Positions 43,982 through 53,665 of a stretch of DNA of 64,000 bases are shown in pieces. Made by a program: the position numbers and the translations under genes. The notes under the pieces are model-generated. The model had not been told where the DNA came from. It did not search any database and worked only from the letters and a program-made list of their open reading frames with translations. Each line of letters begins with the position of its first letter. Position 1 is the stretch's first letter. The stretch is from Archaeoglobus sp. UBA234 (lineage in GTDB: Archaea > Halobacteriota > Archaeoglobi > Archaeoglobales > Archaeoglobaceae): positions 62,001 through 126,000 of the forward strand of contig DACH01000005.1 in assembly GCA_002494625.1 (NCBI GenBank), in the 5' to 3' direction.

Positions 43982-46621
43982 CTACTTCTCTTTCGCCTCG
44001 ATTTCTTCAAACTCCTCTCCGAGAACCTCTCTCATGATTCTTCTGACATCGACAGCTTTTCCCCTAAAGCTCTTCATTGGGTCAACTCCATCCTCGCCGT
44101 ATTTGAACTGAACAATTAGATTTGAAGTCTGCTCCTTTACAGTCCCGTCATAATCAACTTTCAGATCTTGGAGTGCGTTGATAAGTCTTCTCTGGAGGTA
44201 ACCGGATTGGGAAGTTCTTACAGCCGTGTCCACAAGACCTTCTCGTCCACCAATGGAGTGGAAGAAGAATTCGATCGGTTTCAGCCCTTCTTTGTAGCTA
44301 CTTCTCACAAATCCTCTTGCCCTTGAGCCAAGCTCTCCTGGCTTGAAATGTGAAAGTGTTCTGTTTGTGTAAGTGTATCCTCTTTTAATTCTCTCTCCTC
44401 TGACTGATTGCTGGCCTATGCATGCCGCCATCTGAGTAAGATTGAGCATCGAACCTCTTGCACCACTGACAGCCATTATGACTGCTGAGTTCTCCATTCC
44501 AAGATATTTGCTGGCAATTTTTCCGGCTTTATCTCTTGCTCTTCCAAGCTCCTGCATTATCTTCATTTCGAGCGTCTCTTCTATGCTTCTCCCTGGCATT
44601 GGTTCCAAATTTCCTTCTCGGTATTGCTGTATGAGTTCATCAACCTTTTTCTCTGCTCCGTCAAGTACCTCTTTTATCTGCTGGATAGCCTCCTCCGGAA
44701 TTTCTTCGTCACTTATTCCGAAAGAGAAGCCAGTGTTCATTATTGCTCTGATTGAAAGCTGCGTCATGTTGTCAATGAACTTCCTAGTCTCTTCCGGACC
44801 GTACTTCCTCATGATCTCATCTATTATTATTCCTTTAAATGCTCCGACAGATTTTTCATCGATTGTTCCTTTTAACAGTTCACCCTTCTTTATTATCACA
44901 TAGGCATCGTATTCGCAGTTCTCACCCTTACACTCCTCGCAACCCTGACAGATTTCTGCTTTGTATTCTAAGGATATCTCCGGCAGAATTGTGCTGAATA
45001 TCTGTTTTCCTGTCCAGAGATCATCATCTTTGTATTTGGGTTCCGGTATCTCTCTTATGTCCAGCCTTCTTGTGAGGTAGATGACTTCCTCTCTGTTGAA
45101 TTTTCTCTCACCCCTTGTCAGGAGGTAGAGACCACTGATGTGATCATGAATTCCTCCTATGATCGGACCTCCAAATCTTGGTGAGAGAATATGTTCCTGA
45201 ATAGCCATCAGGATTTTTGCCTCTGCCTGAGCCTCAAGGCTTTGGGGAACATGAAGGTTCATCTCATCTCCATCAAAGTCAGCGTTGTAAGGTGGGCACA
45301 CAGCAGGGTTAAGACGGAAGGTTTTGTAGGGCAGAACCTTTACATAGTGTGCCATTATACTCATCCTGTGGAGAGACGGCTGTCTGTTGAAAAGCACTAT
45401 GTCTCCATCTTTTAGCTGCCTCTCAACTATCCACCCCGGCTCAAGTCTCTCAGCTATCTCCTCAGCGTTCAGATCAAGAACTCTTATCCTCCTTCCATCG
45501 TTTCTTATGACATAGTTTGCTTTCGGGTGCTCTCTTCTGAGAATATACTCTCTTGCCTCTTCTATGTTGCTGGGAGTGACATAGATTGGAACCGTCAACT
45601 CCTGTGCAATCGTAATGGGTACGCCCACTTCCATTATGCTCAGGTTTGGGTCGGGGCTGATAACCGTTCTTGCGGAGAAATTGACTCTTTTTCCAGATAG
45701 ACTCCCTCTGAACCTCCCCTCTTTGCCCTTCAACCTCTGGGCAATTGTCTTCAATGGTCTCCCACTCCTGTGTCTTGCAGGAGGGATTCCACTAACCTCG
45801 TTGTCAAGATAGGTTGTTACATGGTATTGTAGAAGCTCCCAGAGGTCTTCTAAAATGAGCTGTGGCGCTCCGGCTTCTTTGTTTTCAATGAATCTCTGGT
45901 TAATCCTGATTATATCCACGAGCTTGTGGGTTAAGTCATCTTCACTTCTCTGTCCGGTTTCAAGAATAATAGAGGGTCTTACTGTAACGGGTGGAACTGG
46001 TAGAACTGTTAAAACCATCCATTCAGGGCGTACTGCTTTTGGATCAAGCCCGAACACGAGCAAGTCATCTGTTGGAATTCTTTCAAGCCTCTCTCTCACA
46101 TCTTTGGGTGTAAGCCTGTGTTCTCCCTCGTAGATAAAGGTTGGCTTCTCGAACTTTATATCAAACTGGTCGGCACCGCAGTGAGGACATTTCTTAATTC
46201 CTTTGGTAATCCTGAAAACCTCTTTCACAACACCCTCGTATTCCTGCCCGAGAGACTTCCTTCTCTCGATTTCTGAAATGAACTCTTCTTTTCTAGATTC
46301 TCTGAGTAAAACTCTTCCACATTCCCTGCAGGTTGATGAGAGAAGTTTGGAAATCAGTTTTGCATAACCAACATGAATCACCGGAGCAGCGAGTTCTATG
46401 TGTCCGAAGTGTCCTGGGCACTCCCCTGCCTTTCCACCACATGTTTTGCATCTGAGTCCCGGGTCTATAACACCCAGTTTCGGATCCATAAGCCCAGCTT
46501 CAATAGGAAAACCATCATCATCGTATGTTTCAGGAGTGATGATTTTGGAAACACTCATTCTTCTGATTTCCTGGGGGCTTAAAACCTCAAACCTTATTGA
46601 GCTTATTCTTTTTGGAATCAT
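43982..46621 (-). CDS. rpoA1: RNA polymerase subunit A' (Rpo1N)
   Basis: An 879-residue N-terminal part of the largest subunit, with the catalytic magnesium motif NADFDGDEMN, the N-terminal zinc site CKTCGGKAGECPGHFGH, and a further Cys group CQGCEECKGENC. Bridge-helix sequences follow near the end. No intein is present. Confidence 0.97.
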   Translation of the reverse strand: MIPKRISSIRFEVLSPQEIRRMSVSKIITPETYDDDGFPIEAGLMDPKLGVIDPGLRCKTCGGKAGECPGHFGHIELAAPVIHVGYAKLISKLLSSTCRECGRVLLRESRKEEFISEIERRKSLGQEYEGVVKEVFRITKGIKKCPHCGADQFDIKFEKPTFIYEGEHRLTPKDVRERLERIPTDDLLVFGLDPKAVRPEWMVLTVLPVPPVTVRPSIILETGQRSEDDLTHKLVDIIRINQRFIENKEAGAPQLILEDLWELLQYHVTTYLDNEVSGIPPARHRSGRPLKTIAQRLKGKEGRFRGSLSGKRVNFSARTVISPDPNLSIMEVGVPITIAQELTVPIYVTPSNIEEAREYILRREHPKANYVIRNDGRRIRVLDLNAEEIAERLEPGWIVERQLKDGDIVLFNRQPSLHRMSIMAHYVKVLPYKTFRLNPAVCPPYNADFDGDEMNLHVPQSLEAQAEAKILMAIQEHILSPRFGGPIIGGIHDHISGLYLLTRGERKFNREEVIYLTRRLDIREIPEPKYKDDDLWTGKQIFSTILPEISLEYKAEICQGCEECKGENCEYDAYVIIKKGELLKGTIDEKSVGAFKGIIIDEIMRKYGPEETRKFIDNMTQLSIRAIMNTGFSFGISDEEIPEEAIQQIKEVLDGAEKKVDELIQQYREGNLEPMPGRSIEETLEMKIMQELGRARDKAGKIASKYLGMENSAVIMAVSGARGSMLNLTQMAACIGQQSVRGERIKRGYTYTNRTLSHFKPGELGSRARGFVRSSYKEGLKPIEFFFHSIGGREGLVDTAVRTSQSGYLQRRLINALQDLKVDYDGTVKEQTSNLIVQFKYGEDGVDPMKSFRGKAVDVRRIMREVLGEEFEEIEAKEK

Positions 46622-46637
46622 TTTGACACCTCAAAAA

Positions 46638-48449
46638 TTATGCTTTATCTCCAAGGACAAGCCTTGGAGCAACCATCATGGACTTCAATTCATCAAGCAG
46701 TAGCTTGAAAGCGTAACTCATCACAACCCTGTGGATGTCACTGTCATCATCACACACTCTGCAATAAGCTGTATTTTTTCTGTAATCAAAGGTGGCTACA
46801 TGACCGCATGAACCACAGACATAAACCTCAACTTTGTCTGACTCTTCAAGCAATCTATCCTTCAGAAGAAGAGCAGCACCATGTCCGATAAGCACATCCC
46901 TTTCCATCTCTCCGAATCTCAGTCCACCTTTTCTTGCTCTCCCCTCAGTAGGCTGTCTTGTGAGAACCTGCACGGGACCTCTACTTCTTGCATGGATCTT
47001 GCTGGAAGCCATGTGATAGAGCTTTTGATAGTATATGACACCCACGAAAATGTCGGCTACGAATCTCTTGCCTGTTATTCCATCGTACATAACTTCTTTA
47101 CATGTGTGAGAAAATCCGTATTTTTTGAGAGCACCTCTCAGGTCTTTCTCATTTTCTCCGTAGAATATTGTTGCATCTATTCTTCTTCCCTCTAAGGAGC
47201 CGACTTTTCCACCTATCATCTCGAGAACATGCCCCACGGTCATTCTTGAAGGAATTGCATGTGGGTTGATTATTATATCTGGCACTATACCGCTCTCAGA
47301 AAAGGGCATATCCTCTTCGGGAACAATCAACCCTATAACACCTTTCTGTCCGTGTCTTGATGCAAACTTATCTCCGAGCTCAGGTATTCTTAGATCTCTC
47401 ACTCTGACTTTCGCGAGTTTCGAACCCCCCTCTGACTGGGCAAGAAATACCCTATCCACTATTCCTTTCTCGTTTGATCTCATTGTAATGGATGTTTCTC
47501 TTCTCTTCTGTGGAGAAATGCCCAGCTCTGTAGGTTCTTCAAGGAATCTTGGAGGAGAAGTTTTTCCAATTAAAACATCATCAGGACCCACCTCAGTTTC
47601 AGGGAAAACGAGACCATCTTCATCGAGATGAGCATAAGCCTCAGCACCTCTGAAGCCCGATATATCTGCTCCGGGAATTTCGAACTTATCCTCCTGCCCA
47701 CCGGGATATCTCATTTCTTCGGTTTCGTATGTTCTGAAGAAGTGACTTCTCCCCAGACCTCTCTCAATACTGGCTTTGTTGAATATCAGAGCATCTTCAA
47801 TGTTATATCCTTCGTAGCTTATAACAGCAACTACGAAGTTCTGTCCAGCTGGCCTTTCATCGAACTTTATCTCCTTCTGGGTGTCTGTAGTTACGATAGG
47901 GATCTGGGGGTAGTGCAGGAGATGGCCCCTCGTGTCAGCTCTCCAGTCAAGGTTTGAAAAGGGAATTCCCAGGCTCTGTTTAATCATTGCAGCGCCCATT
48001 GTGTTTCTCGGAGAAGCGTTGTGTTCTGGATAGGGCACTGACCCCGTGCAAATTCCAACAATAAGGGATGGGTCGAGTTCAAGGTGTGTGTGTTCGGGTG
48101 TAAGTTCGTCTTCGTAGATTGCTATGTATGCGTTCTCCTCCTCTTCCGAGTCAAGAAACTCTATCAAACCGAGTTTAACGAGATCATCAAAACTTATCTC
48201 CCCATTTTTGAGTAATTCAATGTGTTCCGGTTTTATTGCTGGTTCACCACCTTTTATGACAATAAGCGGTCTCCTTGCCCTTCCAGCATCTGTGTTTATC
48301 CTCACTTCGTTGGAATCAGGATAGTAAGCGACATTAACCTGATTTGAAATTTTTCCAGCTCGCCTCAATCTTCTTATGTGGTTGGCAAGTTTCTGCCCGT
48401 CCTCGTGAAATCCTATTAAAGCTCCGTTAACATATACTCTTGATTTCAT
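46638..48449 (-). CDS. rpoB1: RNA polymerase subunit B' (Rpo2C)
   Basis: A 603-residue C-terminal half of the second-largest subunit. GDKFASRHGQKGV and the C-terminal zinc site (CGSCGHVATFD...CRVC) identify it. The split of B into B' and B'' occurs in methanogens, Archaeoglobales and halophiles and narrows the organism group. Confidence 0.97.
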   Translation of the reverse strand: MKSRVYVNGALIGFHEDGQKLANHIRRLRRAGKISNQVNVAYYPDSNEVRINTDAGRARRPLIVIKGGEPAIKPEHIELLKNGEISFDDLVKLGLIEFLDSEEEENAYIAIYEDELTPEHTHLELDPSLIVGICTGSVPYPEHNASPRNTMGAAMIKQSLGIPFSNLDWRADTRGHLLHYPQIPIVTTDTQKEIKFDERPAGQNFVVAVISYEGYNIEDALIFNKASIERGLGRSHFFRTYETEEMRYPGGQEDKFEIPGADISGFRGAEAYAHLDEDGLVFPETEVGPDDVLIGKTSPPRFLEEPTELGISPQKRRETSITMRSNEKGIVDRVFLAQSEGGSKLAKVRVRDLRIPELGDKFASRHGQKGVIGLIVPEEDMPFSESGIVPDIIINPHAIPSRMTVGHVLEMIGGKVGSLEGRRIDATIFYGENEKDLRGALKKYGFSHTCKEVMYDGITGKRFVADIFVGVIYYQKLYHMASSKIHARSRGPVQVLTRQPTEGRARKGGLRFGEMERDVLIGHGAALLLKDRLLEESDKVEVYVCGSCGHVATFDYRKNTAYCRVCDDDSDIHRVVMSYAFKLLLDELKSMMVAPRLVLGDKA

Positions 48450-48469
48450 AAAATCACCTGAAATCTGAT

Positions 48470-50005
48470 TTATCCTCCTCTGATAGGCTCAACACCAAGA
48501 TCATAGAGCATTTCGAGAACTTCCTTTTCATCTGTTCCAACACTCACCTCGGCATACTGGGCGAAGTTCTTGACGAGACCACAGTTTGGACCTTCAGGGG
48601 TCTCACTTGGACAGATTCTTCCCCACTGGGTTGGATGCAAATCTCTTGCCTCAAAATGTGGCTGTGATCTTGAAAGCGGGGAAATAACCCTTCTCAAATG
48701 TGATAAGACGGAAATGTAGTTGTGCCTGTCTATAAGCTGTGAAACACCTGTTCTACCTCCAACCCAGTTTCCTGTAGCCATGGGGTGCATTATTCTGTCC
48801 GTCAGGACGTCACTCCTCACAGCCGTGCTCATTTTCAGGGGTCTCCCCCTTACCTTTGCCCTTTCGAGCTGGTATTTCACATCCTTAATGAGCCTGAGGA
48901 AGGCAACTCTGAATATCTCTTCCATCAAGTCTCCCGCAAGCTTCAGTCTTTTGTTTGCATAGTGGTCTTTGTCATCCTCCATCCTCAATCCAAGGGTCAG
49001 TTCAAGAACAGCCTCAGCCATTCTTGCTAAGAAGAATGCTTTAGCTCTTCTACTCTCTGGAGTTGTACCAAGATGAGGCAGGAAATACTGATCTATCACC
49101 TGATTTGCTCTGTTCAGTTTATATTCTCTGCTCTGCCCGGGGGCAACCCTCCTTCCTATCAGCTCAATAGCCTCTTCCTGGGTCTCAACCTCTGCAACCT
49201 CAACATTTTCGAGCATGAACTTCATTATCTCTGGGTTTTCGCTCACCATTGTGACGATTTCCTGATCTGTTTCGACTCCAAGAGCTTTCATGAGGGTTAC
49301 AAACTGGATGTTCTTTGGTATCTGAGGGAAGGACACCTCAAGGATGTTGTTTTTGTTTCTTTCAACCACAACAAGAGCCCTGTAACCTGATCTCTGGCTG
49401 AAGACCTTTGCTATCTCTATGCTTTCCCCGTACCTTTCTTCTCTTTCAAGAAGTATCTTGTTTGGTGCGAGGTCTTCGAGGGTCATCAAAGCTCTCTCAC
49501 TTCCGTTTATTATGAAATGCCCACCCGGATCAAGCGGATCTTCACCGAGAAGGGCAAGTTTTTTCTCATAGGTTGAGGGGAGGGGATATCTGAGTTTTTC
49601 TATGGTGTCGTCGATGTTGTCGGGGTGGAGGTTACATCTGCTGGATTTTACCATGATGGGTATCATTCCGATGGTTACAACCTCTTCTTCAAGCTCTCTA
49701 CCCTCATCAACAACCTGTGCATGGAGCCTTACCTTTGCAGCGTAGGTGAGATTTCTGAGTCTTGCTGTTGATGGTACAAGGGGCGGTTCAGAACCATCAG
49801 CCTCTCTGATAATTGGCCTATCAACCCAGATTTTCCCGAGTTTTACATAGGTGTCGGGAATGTCGAGTTCGATATTTTTCTGCTCATCAATTACTCTCTG
49901 CAAACCTTCCTCAATGAAACGGTTGAATGAGTCAATCTGGTGTTTGACAAGTCGTTCGTGAGTAAAATATTTCCTTGCAAGAATTCTTCTATCTAACATA
50001 ACCAC
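48470..50005 (-). CDS. rpoB2: RNA polymerase subunit B'' (Rpo2N)
   Basis: A 511-residue N-terminal half of the second-largest subunit (GHFIINGSERALMTLEDLAPN and HPTQWGRICPSETPEGPNCGL in part). It precedes B' by 20 bases. The first codons are ATG GTT ATG; the second ATG gives MLDRRILARKYF as a possible start. Confidence 0.97.
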   Translation of the reverse strand: MVMLDRRILARKYFTHERLVKHQIDSFNRFIEEGLQRVIDEQKNIELDIPDTYVKLGKIWVDRPIIREADGSEPPLVPSTARLRNLTYAAKVRLHAQVVDEGRELEEEVVTIGMIPIMVKSSRCNLHPDNIDDTIEKLRYPLPSTYEKKLALLGEDPLDPGGHFIINGSERALMTLEDLAPNKILLEREERYGESIEIAKVFSQRSGYRALVVVERNKNNILEVSFPQIPKNIQFVTLMKALGVETDQEIVTMVSENPEIMKFMLENVEVAEVETQEEAIELIGRRVAPGQSREYKLNRANQVIDQYFLPHLGTTPESRRAKAFFLARMAEAVLELTLGLRMEDDKDHYANKRLKLAGDLMEEIFRVAFLRLIKDVKYQLERAKVRGRPLKMSTAVRSDVLTDRIMHPMATGNWVGGRTGVSQLIDRHNYISVLSHLRRVISPLSRSQPHFEARDLHPTQWGRICPSETPEGPNCGLVKNFAQYAEVSVGTDEKEVLEMLYDLGVEPIRGG

Positions 50006-50120
50006 ACCTCAGAATTTTTTAGATAAACATCCATAGTAACAACTAATTTCAAAAAATCATTCATGTCCGTTCACTCTCCATTTATTTTCATATTCTTCTT
50101 TAAATATTTTTTAGCTATTT

Positions 50121-50363
50121 TCAAACAACCAGCCTATATGCTGTCGATTTACCGGATGTGGGGCTCTCCCTTTCTATCCTGATTATATCTCCAACTTTAG
50201 CCCCTATTTCTTTTGCAATAGGGTCTTCAGCCTTTATTTTTGGTAGCTGTTCTTTGTTAATCTTCAGAATGTTTAGAACCTTTTCGACTTCCTCCTCACT
50301 CATCACTTCGTGTTTGGGTACAAGGATATGATCCTGCAATCTGATTTTGCTCATGCCTTTCAC
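50121..50363 (-). CDS. rpoH: RNA polymerase subunit H (Rpo5)
   Basis: An 80-residue subunit equivalent to the Rpb5 C-terminal domain (DHILVPKHEVMSEEE, GAKVGDIIRIERESPTSG). AGAGGAG lies nine bases before the ATG. A TATA-like TTTATATCC is only about 14 bases upstream, too close to give a transcript including the start codon, so it is likely expressed from the promoter of the tRNA-Lys gene directly before it. Confidence 0.95.
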   Translation of the reverse strand: MKGMSKIRLQDHILVPKHEVMSEEEVEKVLNILKINKEQLPKIKAEDPIAKEIGAKVGDIIRIERESPTSGKSTAYRLVV

Positions 50364-50388
50364 TCCTCTTGGGATATAAATTTGTAAG

Positions 50389-50462
50389 CGGGCTCGACGG
50401 GATTTGAACCCGCGGCCAACGGGTTAAAAGCCCGTTGCTCTGCCTGGCTGAGCTACGAGCCC
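50389..50462 (-). tRNA. tRNA-Lys (anticodon TTT)
   Basis: Read on the minus strand the sequence folds into a full cloverleaf: acceptor GGGCTCG/CGAGCCC, D stem GCTC/GAGC, anticodon stem ACGGG/CCCGT with loop CTTTTAA (anticodon TTT), and T arm with TTCAAAT. The discriminator base is G and CCA is not encoded. There is no intron. Its 3' end is 25 bases from the rpoH start codon. Confidence 0.97.
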
Positions 50463-50497
50463 TTGTGATTTTGTGGGTTTTAAATCCAATAGCATCT

Positions 50498-50509
50498 GGA
50501 TATAAATCT
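50498..50509 (-). promoter_or_regulatory. TATA box for tRNA-Lys (and perhaps the rpo operon)
   Basis: On the minus strand AGATTTATATCC lies about 40 bases before the tRNA 5' end, giving a short 5' leader. No other fitting box A is found between the tRNA and rpoH. Confidence 0.5.
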
Positions 50510-50612
50510 TTTTCCGTAGTGCAAATCTATGTTAAGAGCGGATTTTAAACCTTTTGATGGATCTTAGTTTTTACTGTTTTTGAGTCTACTAAAATTCGGA
50601 GTCGAAGTTAAT

Positions 50613-51281
50613 TCAGAAACCGTATTCTCCAAACAAAGGAACAAATCTAACAGCTCCCCAGACTCTCTTTTTTATATCTCCTTTCTCGTCCTTTTCAACT
50701 ATGTACAGGTTCTGCATGTAGTTTCCAACCGGTATCACCATCTTTCCTCCATTTTTGAGCTGTTTGATTAAAGGCTCTGGTATTTTTGGGGCAGAAGCTG
50801 TTACATAGATTCGGTCATAGGGGGCTTCGCTCTCGTATCCTCTGCTTCCATCCCCCACAACAACCTGGATATTTTCATAACCAAGGCTGTTGAGAATCTC
50901 AATAGCCTGCTGAGCGAGTTCCCCAATTCTTTCGACAGTAATAACCTTGCCTGATTTACCCACTATTTCGGCAACAATGGCAGCGTGGTATCCTCTTCCC
51001 GTACCAATCTCGAGTACCTTATGCCCCTCTTTCAAGTCTAATAGTTCACACATTATTGCGACCATGTGTGGTGCGCTTATCGTTTGATCTCTGCCAATAG
51101 GCAGAGGTGTATCGGCATAAGCCTCATCCCTGTAGTTATATGGGACAAAGATATGCCTCGGAACCCTCAGCATTGCACTGTAAACCCTCTCGCTCAGATT
51201 AAGCTCATCGCGCAACCTGTCCATCAACCTTCTCCTTCTCTCCAAGTAAACATCGGTTTCGGGCTGTCCTCTATCGGGCAT
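50613..51281 (-). CDS. pcm: Protein-L-isoaspartate O-methyltransferase
   Basis: A 222-residue SAM-dependent enzyme that starts repair of isoaspartyl damage. DQTISAPHMVAIMCELLDL, the SAM motif LEIGTGRGYHAAIVAEI and the post-motif VTASAPKIPEPLIKQLK match the family. It stands alone upstream of tRNA-Lys. Confidence 0.95.
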   Translation of the reverse strand: MPDRGQPETDVYLERRRRLMDRLRDELNLSERVYSAMLRVPRHIFVPYNYRDEAYADTPLPIGRDQTISAPHMVAIMCELLDLKEGHKVLEIGTGRGYHAAIVAEIVGKSGKVITVERIGELAQQAIEILNSLGYENIQVVVGDGSRGYESEAPYDRIYVTASAPKIPEPLIKQLKNGGKMVIPVGNYMQNLYIVEKDEKGDIKKRVWGAVRFVPLFGEYGF

Positions 51282-51566
51282 CTAATTTAGTAATTGGTTG
51301 AGGTTGTTATTAACAGTTGTTGTTAATGGAGGTTAATTTTTGGGTGGAGTCTTACAGGAAAGGCAGAGGGGGTCTTGTGGTATTACTTGGATGGCATTTC
51401 TGGATTGATAAAAATCTCTTTTACAGGGCAGAAAAGGATTTTTCGAATCCTTGGTTGTATTTTCACTACTCGATTATAATTATCAAACTAAAAATTGAAT
51501 AGCGAAACTATGGCATATCTTTCAGATTCTCAGGGCTTTTATATTTTCAGAGAAATAGGATTCAAT

Positions 51567-52145
51567 ATGTATATGATTAGTAATCAAAAGCTGACTGGTA
51601 ATCAAAAGCCACATCTTCATATCTGGTCAGCCATAATTTTCACGATAGGCCACTCAAACAGAGAAATAGATGAATTTCTGAACCTCCTCTCAAAAAACAG
51701 GATCAAATTGGTAGTGGATATCAGAAGATTCCCCACCTCCAAATTTCCTCATTTCAGGGGAGAAAACCTCAAACTTCATCTTCAGTGTAATGGGATTGAA
51801 TATCAATGGATGAAGGAGCTTGGAGGTTACAGAAAGAAGATAATTGATGATTCACCAAACATTGCGATAAAAAGTCAGGGTTTCAGAAACTATGCAGACT
51901 ACATGCTCACATCTGAATTTGAATCGGCAATTAAAAAACTTGAGAGCACTGCCCTTAAAAAGAGAACTGCAATCATGTGTGCTGAGAGATTATACTGGAG
52001 GTGTCACAGGAAATTTATTTCTGATTTTCTTTCTGTCAGAGGGTGGTTGGTGATGCATATAATGGATGACAGAGTTGTGGAGCATAGAGTCTCAAGGGAA
52101 GCCAGACCCCATAAGGGGAGGCTGATTTATGATAAGCTGGATTGA
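51567..52145 (+). CDS. DUF488 family protein
   Basis: The DUF488 core begins at FTIGHSNREIDEFLNLL and runs to the end, with VVDIRRFPTSKFPHF and CAERLYWRCHRKFI (Cys and His-rich motif) conserved. The function is not known. The start is uncertain: the frame is open from ATG 51495, with ATGs at 51510 and 51567; I chose 51567, which still leaves about 25 residues before the core. The upstream 210 bases are AT-rich and non-coding as far as I can see. Confidence 0.8.
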   Translation: MYMISNQKLTGNQKPHLHIWSAIIFTIGHSNREIDEFLNLLSKNRIKLVVDIRRFPTSKFPHFRGENLKLHLQCNGIEYQWMKELGGYRKKIIDDSPNIAIKSQGFRNYADYMLTSEFESAIKKLESTALKKRTAIMCAERLYWRCHRKFISDFLSVRGWLVMHIMDDRVVEHRVSREARPHKGRLIYDKLD

Positions 52146-52307
52146 TGGGTTACCATCTATAGTATGTAGCAAAACACCTCAAAACTACATCCACGGTCAA
52201 ACCTCTCAAGTTTTTTGTCCTGTATCTGAGCTGTTTTCTCAGAATATATGGGCTTTGCTCTGATTACCTCCTGCATTTATACTTTCTTGGATATAGTATA
52301 GTATCTC

Positions 52308-52985
52308 TCATCTTACAATCCTGCACTCACCATTGCATTTGCTAACATCTCCGCCAGCAAGTTCTACAATGTATTCAGAGGCTTTTCTACATGCATTCAG
52401 GACTCTCTCCTCCTCAACCCCCGGCACACCACAGGCAATGATAAGCACGTTTTCGGTGGTATCCCGAATCATGGTTACTTTTGAGTCTCTGTATGGATAA
52501 ACATGTAGGATCTTACTTCTATCAGCAAGAACAATCTGGTTCTCTCGTAATTTCTCTATTTTACCACCGATAGGCTCGAAAACCTCTTCTCCTCTTACTA
52601 ACCTGATTTCAAGCTCACCCTCAATGGAATCAATATCATATAAGCCTATGGGAATCAGGGTTTCCATGCTTGCAATGTTTCCGGCATCCACAACATTGTT
52701 TATTATCGGAATTTTTCCCTTTAAACCTCTCCTCACCAGTGCCTCACTGCTTGGCCTTTGTTTTGTGGGGTCGATGCCGATTTTCCAGTAAAAATCCCTG
52801 TAAGCTCTCACAACATCATCATCTTTCAAATTTTCAAGGCTATAACTCTTCCTGATGTCTTCAAGAACCCTGTAAAAAAGCCTCATTGTCTTCTCTTCAG
52901 TTCTCTCAACATTTACTCCAGATACCTTTCCCACTGAAACAAACACCGGAGGCTCTTTGACTGAAACTTTTAGCGTAATGTCCAT
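52308..52985 (-). CDS. B3/B4 tRNA-binding/editing domain protein
   Basis: A 225-residue free-standing relative of the B3/B4 domain of phenylalanyl-tRNA synthetase beta. PTKQRPSSEALVRRGLKGK and NNVVDAGNIASMETLIPIGLYD (seen in part) are the family signature. In the synthetase this domain clears mischarged Tyr-tRNA-Phe; free versions may edit tRNA in trans, but this is not established. The frame opens at 53051, but ATG 52985 (MDITLKV) is the more likely start since the upstream GNAT promoter lies in that region. Confidence 0.8.
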   Translation of the reverse strand: MDITLKVSVKEPPVFVSVGKVSGVNVERTEEKTMRLFYRVLEDIRKSYSLENLKDDDVVRAYRDFYWKIGIDPTKQRPSSEALVRRGLKGKIPIINNVVDAGNIASMETLIPIGLYDIDSIEGELEIRLVRGEEVFEPIGGKIEKLRENQIVLADRSKILHVYPYRDSKVTMIRDTTENVLIIACGVPGVEEERVLNACRKASEYIVELAGGDVSKCNGECRIVR

Positions 52986-53097
52986 ATTATTCTCAGGTTT
53001 AGCGATTAAAAAATAGTTTTTGGAGGTTGGATTTGGTAAGTTTAAAACCAAAAAACTTATATTCTGCTACTGTGTCACTCATTGTCAAGGTGATGAA

Positions 53098-53541
53098 GTG
53101 ATTACGATAAGGGCTTATGAAGGTAAGAAAGATAGAGAAGCTCTTATAAGGATGTACAAAGCTTTCTCTCCGGGTGATAGAACTCTTGGATTGCCTCCAG
53201 ACAATGTTGAGGATTTGAAAAAGTGGATAGAGAATCTATCAAAATCCGGCATATCTCTTCTTGCCGAGTTGGACGGGAAGGTAGTCGCTCATCTTGCCGC
53301 AGTCCCAGAGGGGAGTGAAATCCATTTGATGCTCTTTGTCCACCCCGAGTATCAGAACAATGGAATTGGACAGAAGATGGTCTCGTTCGTTGTTGAGCAG
53401 CTCAAAGATTCGGGGTATGAGAGGTTGATTGTTACAACGGATCGAACCAATAAAAAAGCGATACATGTTTTTGAGAAAGCCGGATTCATCATCAAATCTG
53501 TAGGATTTGAGTACGAAATGTGTCTGCCATTGTTTTTTTAG
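53098..53541 (+). CDS. GNAT-family N-acetyltransferase
   Basis: A 147-residue acetyltransferase with the acetyl-CoA loop in FVHPEYQNNGIGQKM (Q/R-x-x-G-x-G type) and the C-terminal KKAIHVFEKAGF motif. The acceptor is unknown. I use GTG 53098 with AAGGTGATG just ahead; the track-like ATG at 53020 would add a hydrophobic segment lacking family character. A TATA-like AACTTATATTC is about 40 bases upstream. Confidence 0.85.
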   Translation: MITIRAYEGKKDREALIRMYKAFSPGDRTLGLPPDNVEDLKKWIENLSKSGISLLAELDGKVVAHLAAVPEGSEIHLMLFVHPEYQNNGIGQKMVSFVVEQLKDSGYERLIVTTDRTNKKAIHVFEKAGFIIKSVGFEYEMCLPLFF

Positions 53542-53665
53542 TTGAGTTGCCTGGTGATAGAGTATTGTTGATGAATTACTGCTGTTACTGGTAGACTTAA
53601 ATCGAGCTTCAGCTTTCGGATTTCTGGAATCCTAAAATTTTCGGGGAAAATAAGTTCTCGTTGGA

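Noticed and set aside
51317..51502. A 61-residue plus-strand ORF between pcm and the DUF488 gene.
   Set aside because: No ribosome site of note, unusual composition (isoleucine and lysine-rich end) and overlap with the DUF488 frame start; it looks like chance.
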